A DNA stretch of 21,457 nt from an uncultured Oscillibacter sp. (GCF_900546705.1 NZ_URDP01000033.1:1-21457), one strand, 5' to 3'. Shown: positions 1 to 7,866, numbered from the stretch's first letter. Numbers and translations are program-made. Notes: a model not told the origin generated them from the sequence alone.

Positions 1-328
1 TGCTACCAACATCATGGTCTTCGCCCTGGCCGGCGCCATGTACGCCGTCACCGGCTTCATCGAGGGTGCCCGTGTGGCCTCCAACACCGCCAACACCGGC
101 CTCAACTACGAGTCCGACGCCATTGCGGCCTGCGTCATCGGCGGCGTCTCCTTCGTCGGCGGCATCGGCAAGATCCGCGGCGTGGTCATCGGCGTTCTGA
201 TGCTGCGCCTCATCTTCGTGGGTCTGAACATGATCGGCATCAACCAGGACTATTTCTACATCATCAAGGGCGGCATCATCCTCTTTGCCTGCGCCCTGGA
301 TATGCGCAAGTATCTGGTCAAGAAGTAA
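1..328 (+). CDS. mglC: Galactose/glucose (methyl-galactoside) ABC transporter permease, 3' end only
   Basis: This is the last ~108 residues of an inner-membrane permease of the Mgl/Rbs sugar ABC family; the 5' part lies before the window. It would form the membrane channel for galactose or glucose import with an MglA ATPase and an MglB binding protein. The visible part matches the MglC C-terminus: an SDAIAACVIGGVSFVGG block (the permease loop that meets the ATPase), two hydrophobic helices, and the ending YIIKGGIILFACALD followed by a basic KYLVKK tail. The frame is open from base 2 to a TAA at 326-328. A strong terminator follows at once, so mglC looks like the last gene of its operon. The adjacent sensor operon and the downstream galactose genes support a galactose substrate. 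Family is secure; exact sugar is inferred. Confidence 0.93.
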   Translation, partial: ATNIMVFALAGAMYAVTGFIEGARVASNTANTGLNYESDAIAACVIGGVSFVGGIGKIRGVVIGVLMLRLIFVGLNMIGINQDYFYIIKGGIILFACALDMRKYLVKK

Positions 329-341
329 TGTCCCCGTCCGT

Positions 342-375
342 AAAAAAGGGCGCGCACCATGTGCGCGCCCTTTTT
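342..375 (+). terminator. Rho-independent terminator after mglC
   Basis: A perfect 10-bp stem GGGCGCGCAC/GTGCGCGCCC (348-357 with 361-370) with a CAT loop is followed by TTTTT and preceded by six A. It separates the sugar transport operon from the two-component operon. Confidence 0.92.
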
Positions 376-397
376 GGTTCCACGCAGAGATAAGATG

Positions 398-406
398 TGT
401 TATACT
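398..406 (+). promoter_or_regulatory. Possible extended -10 promoter for the yesN operon
   Basis: TGTTATACT (TG at 398-399, TATACT at 401-406) is an extended -10 shape. No convincing -35 lies 16-18 bp upstream, and the implied start would fall next to the ribosome binding site at 411-418. Treat as weak; readthrough from mglC is the alternative. Confidence 0.3.
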
Positions 407-428
407 ACATGGAAAGGATGTGAAAAAC

Positions 429-2027
429 ATGGAACTGTACCGGGTGCTGCTGGTGGACGATGAGGAGGACATCCGGGTTGGCATCAGCCAGAAAATGGAT
501 TGGGAGGGGCTGGGCTTTTCCCTGGTTGGGCAGGCCGAAAATGGCAGGGACGCGCTGGAACTGGCGGAGTCTCTCAAGCCCGATGTAGTGCTTACGGATA
601 TCAAAATGCCCTTTATGGACGGGCTGGAGCTTTGCAGTATTCTGACCGGGCGTCTGCCTGCATCCAAATTTGTGGTGTTTTCCGGATTCGACGATTTTGA
701 GTATGCCAAGCAGGCCATTCAGATGAATGTATCGGAGTATATCCTCAAGCCCATCAACGCCGCCGAGCTGGCGGCCGTGCTGGAAAAGCTCAAGGCCCAG
801 CTGGACGCCGAGCGTGCGGAGCGGCGCAACGCCGAGCAGCTGCGCCGGCGGTATGAGGAGAGCCTGCCGGTGCTGCGGGGGCTGTTCTTCACCCGACTGC
901 TGGACGGCCGCATCAACCGGGAACGGATGCTGGAGCTGGCGGAACGGTATGACGTGGCCCTGGACGGCGGCGCGTTTGCGGCGGCCATCGTCCACATTGA
1001 CAGCGCCGGCCCCCAGGGGGAACTGGTGACCATGTCGGTCCAGCAGCTGTTTGAGGACAATCTGGCAGTGCCCCACGGACGGTTTCAGACCTTTTTGTAT
1101 AACGACTCCGTGGCGCTGCTGGCGGCCATGGACGCCCAGCGGGATATTTACGGACTGCTGGACGCGGTGAACCGGGTATGCGCCCTGGCGGAGAGCTACC
1201 TGGGCCGGCGGCTGACTGTGGGCGTGGGAGCGCCTGTGGCCGCGCCGGAGGAGCTGCCCCAGTCTGCCGCCGGTGCCCGCAGCGCCCTGGAGTACCGGGG
1301 CCTGGTGGGCAAGGGCCGGGCGATCTACATCGGAGACCTGGAGCCGGATGCCGGACGGCGTCTGGAATTTATGGAAAGCGACGAGGAGGCTCTGGGCTCG
1401 GCGGTGAAGCTCCGGGGCGAGGCGGAGATCCGCCAGGTAGTAGACCAGCTGACGGAGCGGGTCCGGGCCTCGGGTCTTGCCATGTCCCAGTGCCAGCTGT
1501 TTTTCCTGGAGCTTCTCACCTGTCTGCTGCGTCTGACCCGCAGCGCCGGACTGGAGGTGGAGACGGTGTTCGGCACCGGCTTTACCGGCGCCGTGCAGGC
1601 GGCAGACTTCACCAACCCCGAACAGATGGGACAGTGGTGCCTGGACCGGTGTCTGGCCATCCAGGCCCTGATCCGGCGCCAGCGGACGGATACTACCGGC
1701 CGCATGGTGGAGCGGGCCAGAGCCTACATCGATGCCCACTACGGGGAGAGTGATCTTTCCGTGGAGCGGCTTTGCCAGCATCTGCATCTGTCCGCGGCCT
1801 ACTTTTCCACCCTCTTTAAGCGGGAGGTGGGCATGAGCTTCATTGCCTATTTGACGGTGGTGCGCATGGAGGCCGCCGCCCGGGCCCTGCGGGGCACGGA
1901 GGAAAAAACCTATCTGATTGCCCGCCGCTGCGGGTACGATGACCCCAACTATTTCAGCTACGTCTTCAAGCGCCACTTTGGCGTCACGCCTACCAAGTAC
2001 CGGGCGGGTCAGGGCGGCGAGACGTAA
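429..2027 (+). CDS. Response regulator, receiver plus AraC-type HTH (YesN family)
   Basis: A 532-residue cytoplasmic transcription factor, the output half of a YesM/YesN-type two-component system. An N-terminal receiver (about 1-120) has the acidic pair D10/D11, phospho-acceptor D57 in LTDIKMP and K107 in ILKP. A middle region of about 300 residues has low-complexity helical character. The C-terminus (about 425-532) is a two-HTH AraC domain, with SAAYFSTLFKREVG and YDDPNYFSYVFKRHFGVTP. The start is the ATG at 429, with GGAAAGGA at 411-418; the longer upstream frame runs through the mglC terminator and adds 48 unrelated residues. The kinase gene begins 23 bases after the stop. Its likely targets are the mgl genes next door and possibly the gal operon (inference from position). 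Confidence 0.93.
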   Translation: MELYRVLLVDDEEDIRVGISQKMDWEGLGFSLVGQAENGRDALELAESLKPDVVLTDIKMPFMDGLELCSILTGRLPASKFVVFSGFDDFEYAKQAIQMNVSEYILKPINAAELAAVLEKLKAQLDAERAERRNAEQLRRRYEESLPVLRGLFFTRLLDGRINRERMLELAERYDVALDGGAFAAAIVHIDSAGPQGELVTMSVQQLFEDNLAVPHGRFQTFLYNDSVALLAAMDAQRDIYGLLDAVNRVCALAESYLGRRLTVGVGAPVAAPEELPQSAAGARSALEYRGLVGKGRAIYIGDLEPDAGRRLEFMESDEEALGSAVKLRGEAEIRQVVDQLTERVRASGLAMSQCQLFFLELLTCLLRLTRSAGLEVETVFGTGFTGAVQAADFTNPEQMGQWCLDRCLAIQALIRRQRTDTTGRMVERARAYIDAHYGESDLSVERLCQHLHLSAAYFSTLFKREVGMSFIAYLTVVRMEAAARALRGTEEKTYLIARRCGYDDPNYFSYVFKRHFGVTPTKYRAGQGGET

Positions 2028-2050
2028 ATTTCCCAGAGAGGAGGCCTGTC

Positions 2051-3868
2051 ATGCACCGTCTTGCGGAAGCGATCAAGGGCCGGTGGCAGATGCTCTACCG
2101 CCGGACCAGTATCCAGATGATCCTGTCGCTCTCGTTCACCGCCGTGGCCGTGGTGGGCATGGTATTTATGGGGCTGACGCTGTTTCTGCGCTTTTCCTAC
2201 ACCACCAATACCCAGCAGGCGGAAAACAGCCAGCGCCTTCTCTCTCAGGTCAACTGGAATCTGGACTCCTACCTGCGGAGCATGATGCGGGTTTCGGATA
2301 CGGCATACTATAACGTCATCAAGAGCACGGATCTGAGCGAGGGGGACCTGACTCCCGCGCTGGAGCTGCTGTATGCCAGCAACCGGGACTCCATTGTCTC
2401 CATGGCCGTGTTCTCCTCCACCGGAGAGCTCATCGCCGCCACCCCCCTGCGTACGCTGAAAAACAGCGTCTCTCCCCAGATGGAGAGCTGGTTTGGCCAG
2501 GCCATGGACAAAATTGAGAACCTGCATTTTTCCACACCCCATGTGCAGAATCTTTGGGCGGACGTGGACGAGCGGTACCGGTGGGTGGTGTCGCTGAGCC
2601 GGTATGTGGAACTGTCCCGGGATGGGAGCATCGAGGGCGGCGTGCTGCTGCTGGACATGAGCTTTGACGGCATCGAGCAGATCTGCAAGGACGTGAAGCT
2701 GCCGGAGGACGGCTACCTCTACCTCATCGACGACCAGGGAGAGATCATCTACCATCCCCGCCAGCAGCTCATTTACGCGGGACTTCAGGAGGAGAACAAC
2801 CTGGCTGCCGCCTCCTATGCCGACGGCAGCCACGAAGAGGAGTTTCAGGGCCAGCAGCGGCAGGTGACGGTGAAAACCGTGGGCTATACCGGCTGGAAGC
2901 TGGTGGGCGTGGTGCCCAGCGAGAGCTTGTGGAGCAACTACGGACAGCTGGTGCTGTTTTTCCTGTTTGTGGTGCTGTTTTCCGTTTTTTTGCTGGTGTT
3001 TGTGAACCTGCGGCTCTCCGAGTGGATTACGGCGCCGGTGAAGAAGCTGGACCGGGCGGTAAAGAATCTGGAGGCCCGGGCCCAGAATGTGGACTTTGAC
3101 GTGGGCGGCCCCACGGAGGTGGAGCACCTGAGCCACTCCATCCGCTCCATGGTTTCCACCATGAATCACCTGATGGAGGACATCATCCAGCAGGAGGAGC
3201 AGAAGCGCCGCAGCGAGCTGGATGTGCTGCAGGCCCAGATCAACCCCCACTTCCTCTACAACACGCTGGACAGCGTGGTGTGGATGACGGAAAACGGCCG
3301 TACCCAGGACGCGGTGGTCATGCTTACCTCTCTGGCCCGGTTTTTCCGCATCTCCCTGAGCCGGGGCAGCAATGTCATCCCCATTGCCGACGAGCTGGAG
3401 CACGCACGGCATTATCTGACCATTCAGAAAATGCGCTACAAAAACAAATTCAACGCCCAGGTCACAGCGGAGGACGATGTGAAGCAGCTCTACACCATCA
3501 AACTCATCGTCCAGCCCGTGCTGGAAAACGCAATTTACCACGGCATGGCCTACGCCGACGGCGACGGAGAGATTACCGTGCGGGCCTTCCGCCAAGGTGG
3601 GGATGTGTGCATTGAGGTGACGGACAACGGCCCCGGTATGCCCGAGGAAGTGGTGCGCCATCTGCTGGATGGAGACGGAGCCAATACCGGAGCAAAGGGC
3701 TCCGGCATCGGATTCCGCAACGTCCATCAGCGGCTGCGGCTGACCTTCGGCGAGCCCTATGGACTGACAATTTTCAGCGAGCCGGATGACGGCACCACCG
3801 TGCGCATCCGCCTGCCTGCTCTGGACGCGGAGGCGGCGCGCCGGTATCGGAAGGAGGAGTCCCGGTGA
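2051..3868 (+). CDS. Sensor histidine kinase (YesM/LytS-like, His_kinase family)
   Basis: A 605-residue membrane kinase, partner of the preceding regulator. TM1 is about residues 21-45, an extracellular Cache-like sensor domain about 46-298 (its end reads GYLYLIDDQGEIIYHP), and TM2 about 300-322 (LVLFFLFVVLFSVFLLVFV). A HAMP linker follows, then the His_kinase block LQAQINPHFLYNTLDS with the phosphorylated H400. The ATPase domain has the N-box VLENAIYHG and the glycine boxes DNGPGMP and GSGIGFRN. The start has AGAGGAGG at 2037-2044. Its stop overlaps the next start in GTGA, so kinase and downstream binding protein are translationally coupled. In known Clostridia systems (XylFII-LytS), kinases of this class can be controlled by a sugar-binding partner protein; the next two genes are candidates for that role. 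Confidence 0.93.
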   Translation: MHRLAEAIKGRWQMLYRRTSIQMILSLSFTAVAVVGMVFMGLTLFLRFSYTTNTQQAENSQRLLSQVNWNLDSYLRSMMRVSDTAYYNVIKSTDLSEGDLTPALELLYASNRDSIVSMAVFSSTGELIAATPLRTLKNSVSPQMESWFGQAMDKIENLHFSTPHVQNLWADVDERYRWVVSLSRYVELSRDGSIEGGVLLLDMSFDGIEQICKDVKLPEDGYLYLIDDQGEIIYHPRQQLIYAGLQEENNLAAASYADGSHEEEFQGQQRQVTVKTVGYTGWKLVGVVPSESLWSNYGQLVLFFLFVVLFSVFLLVFVNLRLSEWITAPVKKLDRAVKNLEARAQNVDFDVGGPTEVEHLSHSIRSMVSTMNHLMEDIIQQEEQKRRSELDVLQAQINPHFLYNTLDSVVWMTENGRTQDAVVMLTSLARFFRISLSRGSNVIPIADELEHARHYLTIQKMRYKNKFNAQVTAEDDVKQLYTIKLIVQPVLENAIYHGMAYADGDGEITVRAFRQGGDVCIEVTDNGPGMPEEVVRHLLDGDGANTGAKGSGIGFRNVHQRLRLTFGEPYGLTIFSEPDDGTTVRIRLPALDAEAARRYRKEESR

Positions 3869-4827
3869 AGCGCAAGGTAATGCTGCAGCTGGTGGTCCCT
3901 CTGCTGGGACTGTGCGTGCTGTTTTTGCTGCTGGCTATGGAGCCGGAGCAAAGCCGTCGGGGCACCGAGCTGGTGGAGGTGTCCGTAGTATTGCGGCAGG
4001 AGGATACCACACTGTGGGCAACGGCCAGGCAGGGTATGGAGCAGGCGGCTGCGGACCTGGGCGCTGAGCTGCGGATTTTGACACTGGACAGCGCCGGAAG
4101 TGCCGAAGAACAGGTTTCCCTTCTGCAGCAGGAGGTGTCCGGCGGCGCCGGGGCGCTGGTGCTGGTGCCGGCGGATACGGATGTGCTGGGCAGTACGGTG
4201 GAAGAGCTGAGCGGACAGGTGCCGGTGGTGACCATGGAGACAAATATGACGGACCGGGGAGCCTGTGCCTTTGTGGGGATGGACAACGCCGCTCTGGGTC
4301 AAGCCCTGGGGGAGGCGGCCCTCAACGGCGCCGGAGCCGGAGAGACGGTGCTGCTGGTGGACAGTGTGCCCGGCGCCAACGGCGTGACCCAGCGGCTGAC
4401 GGAGGCCTCCGCCGTGCTGGAACAGGCGGGAAGAACCGTGCGGATCTGCCGGGCGGAAGCTGGCCAGAGCCTGAGCGAGGCGCTTGCGGCGGCGGTGGGG
4501 CGGGATCGCCCGGCCCTGTTGCTGGCCTTTGAGGCCGGTGCGCTGGAAGCTGCTGCCGGAGTTTTGGAGCAGATGGAACAGGACCCTCCCCTTCTCTACG
4601 GCGCCGGGGCCACCAATACCATTGCCTATGCGCTGGAACAGGGGTGGATCACTGCCATTGCCGCCCAGAACGAGTATGCGGCCGGGTATCTGGCGGTGGA
4701 GGCCGCCGTCCAGGCAGCCCGGAAGCTGCCCCGAAAGACGGTGGAGCCCATGGAGTTTTCCATTGTCCGACGGGAGAACATGTATAATCCGGCCCACCAG
4801 AAGCTGCTGTTTCCGGTGACCCGGTAA
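3865..4827 (+). CDS. Membrane-anchored periplasmic-binding-protein homologue (Peripla_BP_4 type), probable sensor
   Basis: A 320-residue protein with one N-terminal hydrophobic helix (about 7-24) and then a type I periplasmic-binding-protein fold. Visible strands include VEVSVVLRQED, ALVLVPAD and VPVVTMETN. The GTG start overlaps the kinase stop by 4 bases and has AAGGAGGAG at 3851-3859. The only Cys in the leader (C17, in LLGLCVLF) does not sit in a lipobox, so the protein is probably held by an uncleaved signal anchor. Polar residues that usually hold the sugar look degenerate: the common GND block is replaced by AFEAGA and the GxD block by GAGATNT. It may therefore bind another ligand or act as a structural partner. 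Function as a co-sensor for the kinase is inferred from operon position; a transport role is unlikely without a lipid anchor. Confidence 0.8.
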   Translation: MKRKVMLQLVVPLLGLCVLFLLLAMEPEQSRRGTELVEVSVVLRQEDTTLWATARQGMEQAAADLGAELRILTLDSAGSAEEQVSLLQQEVSGGAGALVLVPADTDVLGSTVEELSGQVPVVTMETNMTDRGACAFVGMDNAALGQALGEAALNGAGAGETVLLVDSVPGANGVTQRLTEASAVLEQAGRTVRICRAEAGQSLSEALAAAVGRDRPALLLAFEAGALEAAAGVLEQMEQDPPLLYGAGATNTIAYALEQGWITAIAAQNEYAAGYLAVEAAVQAARKLPRKTVEPMEFSIVRRENMYNPAHQKLLFPVTR

Positions 4828-4838
4828 AGGAGGTGCGC

Positions 4839-5882
4839 ATGATGCGGATACGGTGGCTGGCCGCGGCGGCGGCCGCCCTGGCGGTGGTGCTGGCAGTGGC
4901 ACAGGTAAGCGTCGGGCGCCGGTCGCCTACGCCGACTGTCCGGGTGGGTGTGGCGCTCTACGACCAGACCGATACGTTTTTGTCCACCCTCACCCAGCAT
5001 CTGGAGGAGATGTTCCGGGAGGAGGAGCAGCAGCGGGGCATCAAAATCAACCTCTCCCTGGCTGACGGCCGGGGCAGCCAGTCTGTACAGAACGAGCAGG
5101 TGGACCGCTTTCTCGACCTGGGCTACGATGTGATCTGCGTCAATCTGGTGGACCGTACGGCGGCGGCCGTTATTGTGGACAAGGCCCAGGAGGCCGGTGT
5201 GCCGGTGATCTTCTTCAATCGGGAGCCGGTGGAGGAGGATCTGTTCCGCTGGGACGGCGTGTATTATGTAGGGTCCCCCGGAGAAGAGGCGGGCCGCCTT
5301 CAGGGCATGCTGGTGCTCTCTGCCTGGCGGGCAAACGCCGATGCCCTGGACCGCAATGGCGACGGCGTGGTACAGTACGTCATGCTGGAGGGGGAGCCGG
5401 GCCATCAGGACGCCCTGCTGCGCACGGAGTACAGCGTGCAGACGCTGGTGACCGGCGGCGTGCCGGTGGAAAAGCTGGACAGCGCTGCCGCCAACTGGCA
5501 GAGAAGCCAGGCGGCCGAGCGAATGCGCCAGTGGCTTCAGACTCTGGATGGGCAAATCGAGGTGGTCTTTGCCAACAACGACGACATGGCCCTGGGCGCC
5601 ATCGACGCGTGTCTGGAGGCGGAGATGACGGCGGAGGACATGCCCTTTATTGTGGGCGTGGACGCCACGCCCCCTGCCCTGGATGCCCTGCGGGCAGGCA
5701 CACTGCGGGGAACGGTCCGCAACGACGCCCGGGGACAGGCGGAAAATATCGTTGCCCTCAGCTGCGCCCTGGCGGAGGGAACCGATCCGGCCCAGGCAGT
5801 GGAGCTGGAGGCGGGAAAATACGTGTGGCTCTCCTACACCACGGTCACTGCCGCCGACGTGCGGACGGGGCAGCCGCGATAA
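4839..5882 (+). CDS. MglB-like galactose/glucose-binding protein, membrane-anchored, probable sensor
   Basis: About 347 residues: an N-terminal hydrophobic segment (about 6-24) without a lipobox cysteine, then a type I periplasmic-binding-protein fold. It aligns along its length with E. coli MglB. Sugar ligands are kept: N102 in VNLVD; H189, D191 and R195 in GEPGHQDALLR; N246/N247 in FANND; D275 in GVDA; N295 in RNDA. The EF-hand-like calcium loop DRNGDGVVQ (D171, N173, D175, Q179) and the E of IEVVFANND are also kept. AAAGGAGG at 4826-4833 fits ATG 4839 or ATG 4842; the GTG at 4833 lies inside the ribosome binding site and is unlikely. In a Gram-positive cell a transport binding protein would normally be a lipoprotein, so this copy, last in a two-component operon, more likely reports external galactose or glucose to the kinase. 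Binding fold and residues are seen; signalling role is inferred. Confidence 0.88.
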   Translation: MMRIRWLAAAAAALAVVLAVAQVSVGRRSPTPTVRVGVALYDQTDTFLSTLTQHLEEMFREEEQQRGIKINLSLADGRGSQSVQNEQVDRFLDLGYDVICVNLVDRTAAAVIVDKAQEAGVPVIFFNREPVEEDLFRWDGVYYVGSPGEEAGRLQGMLVLSAWRANADALDRNGDGVVQYVMLEGEPGHQDALLRTEYSVQTLVTGGVPVEKLDSAAANWQRSQAAERMRQWLQTLDGQIEVVFANNDDMALGAIDACLEAEMTAEDMPFIVGVDATPPALDALRAGTLRGTVRNDARGQAENIVALSCALAEGTDPAQAVELEAGKYVWLSYTTVTAADVRTGQPR

Positions 5883-5893
5883 ATCTGTGGAGC

Positions 5894-5928
5894 AAAAAAA
5901 GCGTCCGGCCAAAGGCCGGGCGCTTTTT
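5894..5928. terminator. Bidirectional terminator between the sensor operon and the AEC gene
   Basis: Stem GCGTCCGGCC/GGCCGGGCGC (5901-5910 with 5914-5923, one T-G pair) with loop AAA, flanked by A7 on the left and T5 on the right. It can stop transcription from both converging genes. Confidence 0.9.
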
Positions 5929-5930
5929 CA

Positions 5931-6854
5931 TTACAGCTGATAAAGGGTAATAATCAGAGGCATGGTGATGATACACAGCAGCGTGGTGGAGACGTTGATG
6001 GCGCCGGCGTAGGTGCCGTCCGGACCGTAGACCTGGGCCATCTGGGTAACGGTGGAGGCGGCGGGGGTGATGGCAGCCAGGAAGCTCACCAGCAAAATGG
6101 TCTCCCCGTCCGGAGCCAGGGCCGCAAGGCCGCTGAATTTGAGCACGGCCAGCAGCACCAGGGGGAACACCACCAGCCGCAGCGCGGCCACCTTCCAGAT
6201 GCTGGGCAAAACAAAAATGTGCTTTAAATCAATGCCGCCCATGAGCATTCCCGCCACAATCATGCTCAGCGGCCCGATCATGGCGGACATGGAGTCCATG
6301 GCGCCGGTGACCACCGACGGCAGGGGGATGCCCAGGAAAAAGAGCACCGCGCCCACCAGGATGGACAGGATATTCACGTTGCCCAGCACCTTTTTCCAGG
6401 AGAAGCTCTTTTCTCCGCTGAGGAGGAAGCGGCAGTGGCTCCACAGCAGGGGCAGCTGGACAATGATGAACATGCTGGTGAAGATGACCCACTCCTTGCC
6501 CAGAATGGCGGTGACAATGGGGATAATCAGATTGCCTGCGTTGGAGTAGATGACGGAGGCCTGCTCCACCGCGTTGAGGTGCAGCGGCCGGCGGCACAGG
6601 GCTGTCAGTGCGAACAAGATGACGTGGATCAGCACGGCCGCACCCAGAGAGAGGGCCAGTCCCCGAAGCATGTCCGGCGTGCATTCGATCTGGAACGCGC
6701 CGACAATCAGACACGGCGTCACCAGATACAGCGTCACAACGGAGAGCACACGGCTGTCCTCCGGCCGCAGCAGGCGGCACCTGACGGCCAGCCATCCCAG
6801 AAAGATGCATACAAACAGCTGGGCGATTTGTTTGAGCAGCAAAAGACCGATCAC
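5931..6854 (-). CDS. AEC (auxin efflux carrier) family transporter
   Basis: A 307-residue integral membrane protein with about ten hydrophobic helices and the two-half layout of the AEC family, whose bacterial members carry organic acids such as malate or malonate. The start is typical of the family: LLLLKQIAQLFVCIFLGWLAVRC. Conserved-looking helix breaks include YSNAGNLIIPIV near the middle and SFLAAITPAASTVTQMA near the end. I place the start at GTG 6854, with AAGGGG nine bases upstream. An in-frame ATG at 6923 falls inside a good promoter's -35 element, so it cannot be used from that promoter. The gene lies 117 bases downstream of the AraC-type regulator on the same strand. The substrate cannot be told from sequence; a link to galactose is only positional. 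Confidence 0.85.
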   Translation of the reverse strand: MIGLLLLKQIAQLFVCIFLGWLAVRCRLLRPEDSRVLSVVTLYLVTPCLIVGAFQIECTPDMLRGLALSLGAAVLIHVILFALTALCRRPLHLNAVEQASVIYSNAGNLIIPIVTAILGKEWVIFTSMFIIVQLPLLWSHCRFLLSGEKSFSWKKVLGNVNILSILVGAVLFFLGIPLPSVVTGAMDSMSAMIGPLSMIVAGMLMGGIDLKHIFVLPSIWKVAALRLVVFPLVLLAVLKFSGLAALAPDGETILLVSFLAAITPAASTVTQMAQVYGPDGTYAGAINVSTTLLCIITMPLIITLYQL

Positions 6855-6894
6855 AAGGCAAGTCCCCTTCGCAAAAAATTCCAAAAACGAAACT

Positions 6895-6923
6895 ATTGTA
6901 TCATGGTCCGGCCTGTCACGCAA
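6895..6923 (-). promoter_or_regulatory. Promoter of the AEC transporter gene
   Basis: On the minus strand TTGCGT (6918-6923) and TACAAT (6895-6900) are 17 bp apart. The predicted start near 6888 leaves a short leader with AAGGGG before GTG 6854. The gene can thus be expressed apart from the upstream regulator. Confidence 0.6.
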
Positions 6924-6971
6924 TGCAGCCTCCGGCGGATTTTTCGGGGAACTCCCGGCCGGGCTTGTGCA

Positions 6972-7793
6972 TTATGGCGCCCCCAGACGATATTCCGTGG
7001 GGCTCGCTCCCATCTGACGGCGAAAGACCCGGGAGAAGTAAAAAGGGTCGGCAAATCCGGCGGAGGCGGCCACGGCGCTGACCGGCAGGGTGCTGTGACG
7101 CAGCAGCTGGCACGCCCGTCCCAGTCGGTAGCGGGTCAGGTATACCCCCGGTGAGCAGCCGAACGCCGCCTGGAACGCCCGGTGCAGGTAGCTGCGGCTG
7201 ACCCCCACATGAGCGGCCACCGACTCCACGGAGATGTCCCGGGAAAAGTTCTGCTGGATGAAGGCGGCACCCCGGCGGGCGTAGTCCCGGAGGGCGTCCT
7301 CTCCGCGAGTGGGTGAATTTTCCATCAAAAGCCCCAGAGCCGCCTGGAGATATCCCGCCATCCGTACGGCACTGGGATAGTCCGCACCACGGGCCTTGTA
7401 AATATCCAGCAGCGCCCGGCGCAGCTGATCCCCCGCGGCGGGACGGTAGACCGGCGAGCGGGCGGAAAAGGGGGTCTGAGCCAGCAGCAGTCCGGCGCTG
7501 GGACCGGAAAATCCAACCCAATAGTATTCCCAGGGGTCCTGCCCGTCGGCCCGGTAGTAGATGGGCGTATCCGGGCGCGCCAGGAAGGCCTCCCCGGGGC
7601 TGAGGACAAAAGTCCTGCCGTCGGACTCGTAGGTGCCCCGGCCGGAGACGATGTAGTGGAGCAGGTAGTGGTCCCGCACGCCGGGACCCCAGCCGTAGTC
7701 CGCCGGACACTTTTGAAAGCCTACGTTGTAGACGGTCAGCGAAAGCTCCGGCCTTGTTTGCGCTTTAAAGGAGTGCTTGAAATCCTGGGCCAT
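6972..7793 (-). CDS. AraC-family transcriptional regulator of the gal region
   Basis: A 273-residue cytoplasmic regulator. The N-terminal half (about 20-150) is a cupin-like ligand-binding domain of the AraC arm type (DHYLLHYIVSGRGTYE, SPGEAFLARPDTPIYY, WEYYWVGFSG). The C-terminal ~100 residues hold the two HTH motifs (SVESVAAHVGVSRSYLHRAF and FADPFYFSRVFRRQMGASP). The start is ATG 7793 with GGGGAGG nine bases upstream; the much longer open frame upstream is antisense to galK. It is transcribed away from galK, across a 156-bp intergenic region with a promoter for each direction. By position it probably controls galK-galT-galE-galM, with galactose or a related sugar as effector (inference). 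It resembles regulators of alpha-galactoside or melibiose genes. Confidence 0.9.
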   Translation of the reverse strand: MAQDFKHSFKAQTRPELSLTVYNVGFQKCPADYGWGPGVRDHYLLHYIVSGRGTYESDGRTFVLSPGEAFLARPDTPIYYRADGQDPWEYYWVGFSGPSAGLLLAQTPFSARSPVYRPAAGDQLRRALLDIYKARGADYPSAVRMAGYLQAALGLLMENSPTRGEDALRDYARRGAAFIQQNFSRDISVESVAAHVGVSRSYLHRAFQAAFGCSPGVYLTRYRLGRACQLLRHSTLPVSAVAASAGFADPFYFSRVFRRQMGASPTEYRLGAP

Positions 7794-7810
7794 TTCTTCT
7801 TGCCTCCCCT

Positions 7811-7832
7811 GCTGAAAGATTCTCTTTTCAGC
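7811..7832. promoter_or_regulatory. Inverted repeat over the araC-type gene's start site
   Basis: GCTGAAA (7811-7817) and TTTCAGC (7826-7832) form a perfect 7-bp inverted repeat. It overlaps the -10 and expected start site of the minus-strand promoter, so it is more likely an operator than a leader hairpin. The binding protein is unknown; autoregulation is one option. Confidence 0.4.
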
Positions 7833-7858
7833 ATAACGCCGCGTAATCGGTTTTGCAA
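7830..7858 (-). promoter_or_regulatory. Promoter of the AraC-type regulator
   Basis: Minus-strand TTGCAA (7853-7858) and TATGCT (7830-7835) are 17 bp apart, with a predicted start near 7823 and a leader of about 30 bases. Confidence 0.6.
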
Positions 7859-7866
7859 CAAAAATC

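Noticed and set aside
285..428. N-terminal extension of the response regulator
   Set aside because: It runs through the mglC stop and terminator, and the receiver domain begins right at ATG 429 with a good ribosome binding site.
2009..3727. A 572-codon minus-strand frame opposite the histidine kinase
   Set aside because: Shadow composition and no domain; the kinase on the plus strand is complete.
6855..6971. Terminator after the AraC-type regulator
   Set aside because: GC-rich inverted repeats such as CCCGGCCGGG are present, but none is followed by a T-run on the minus strand.
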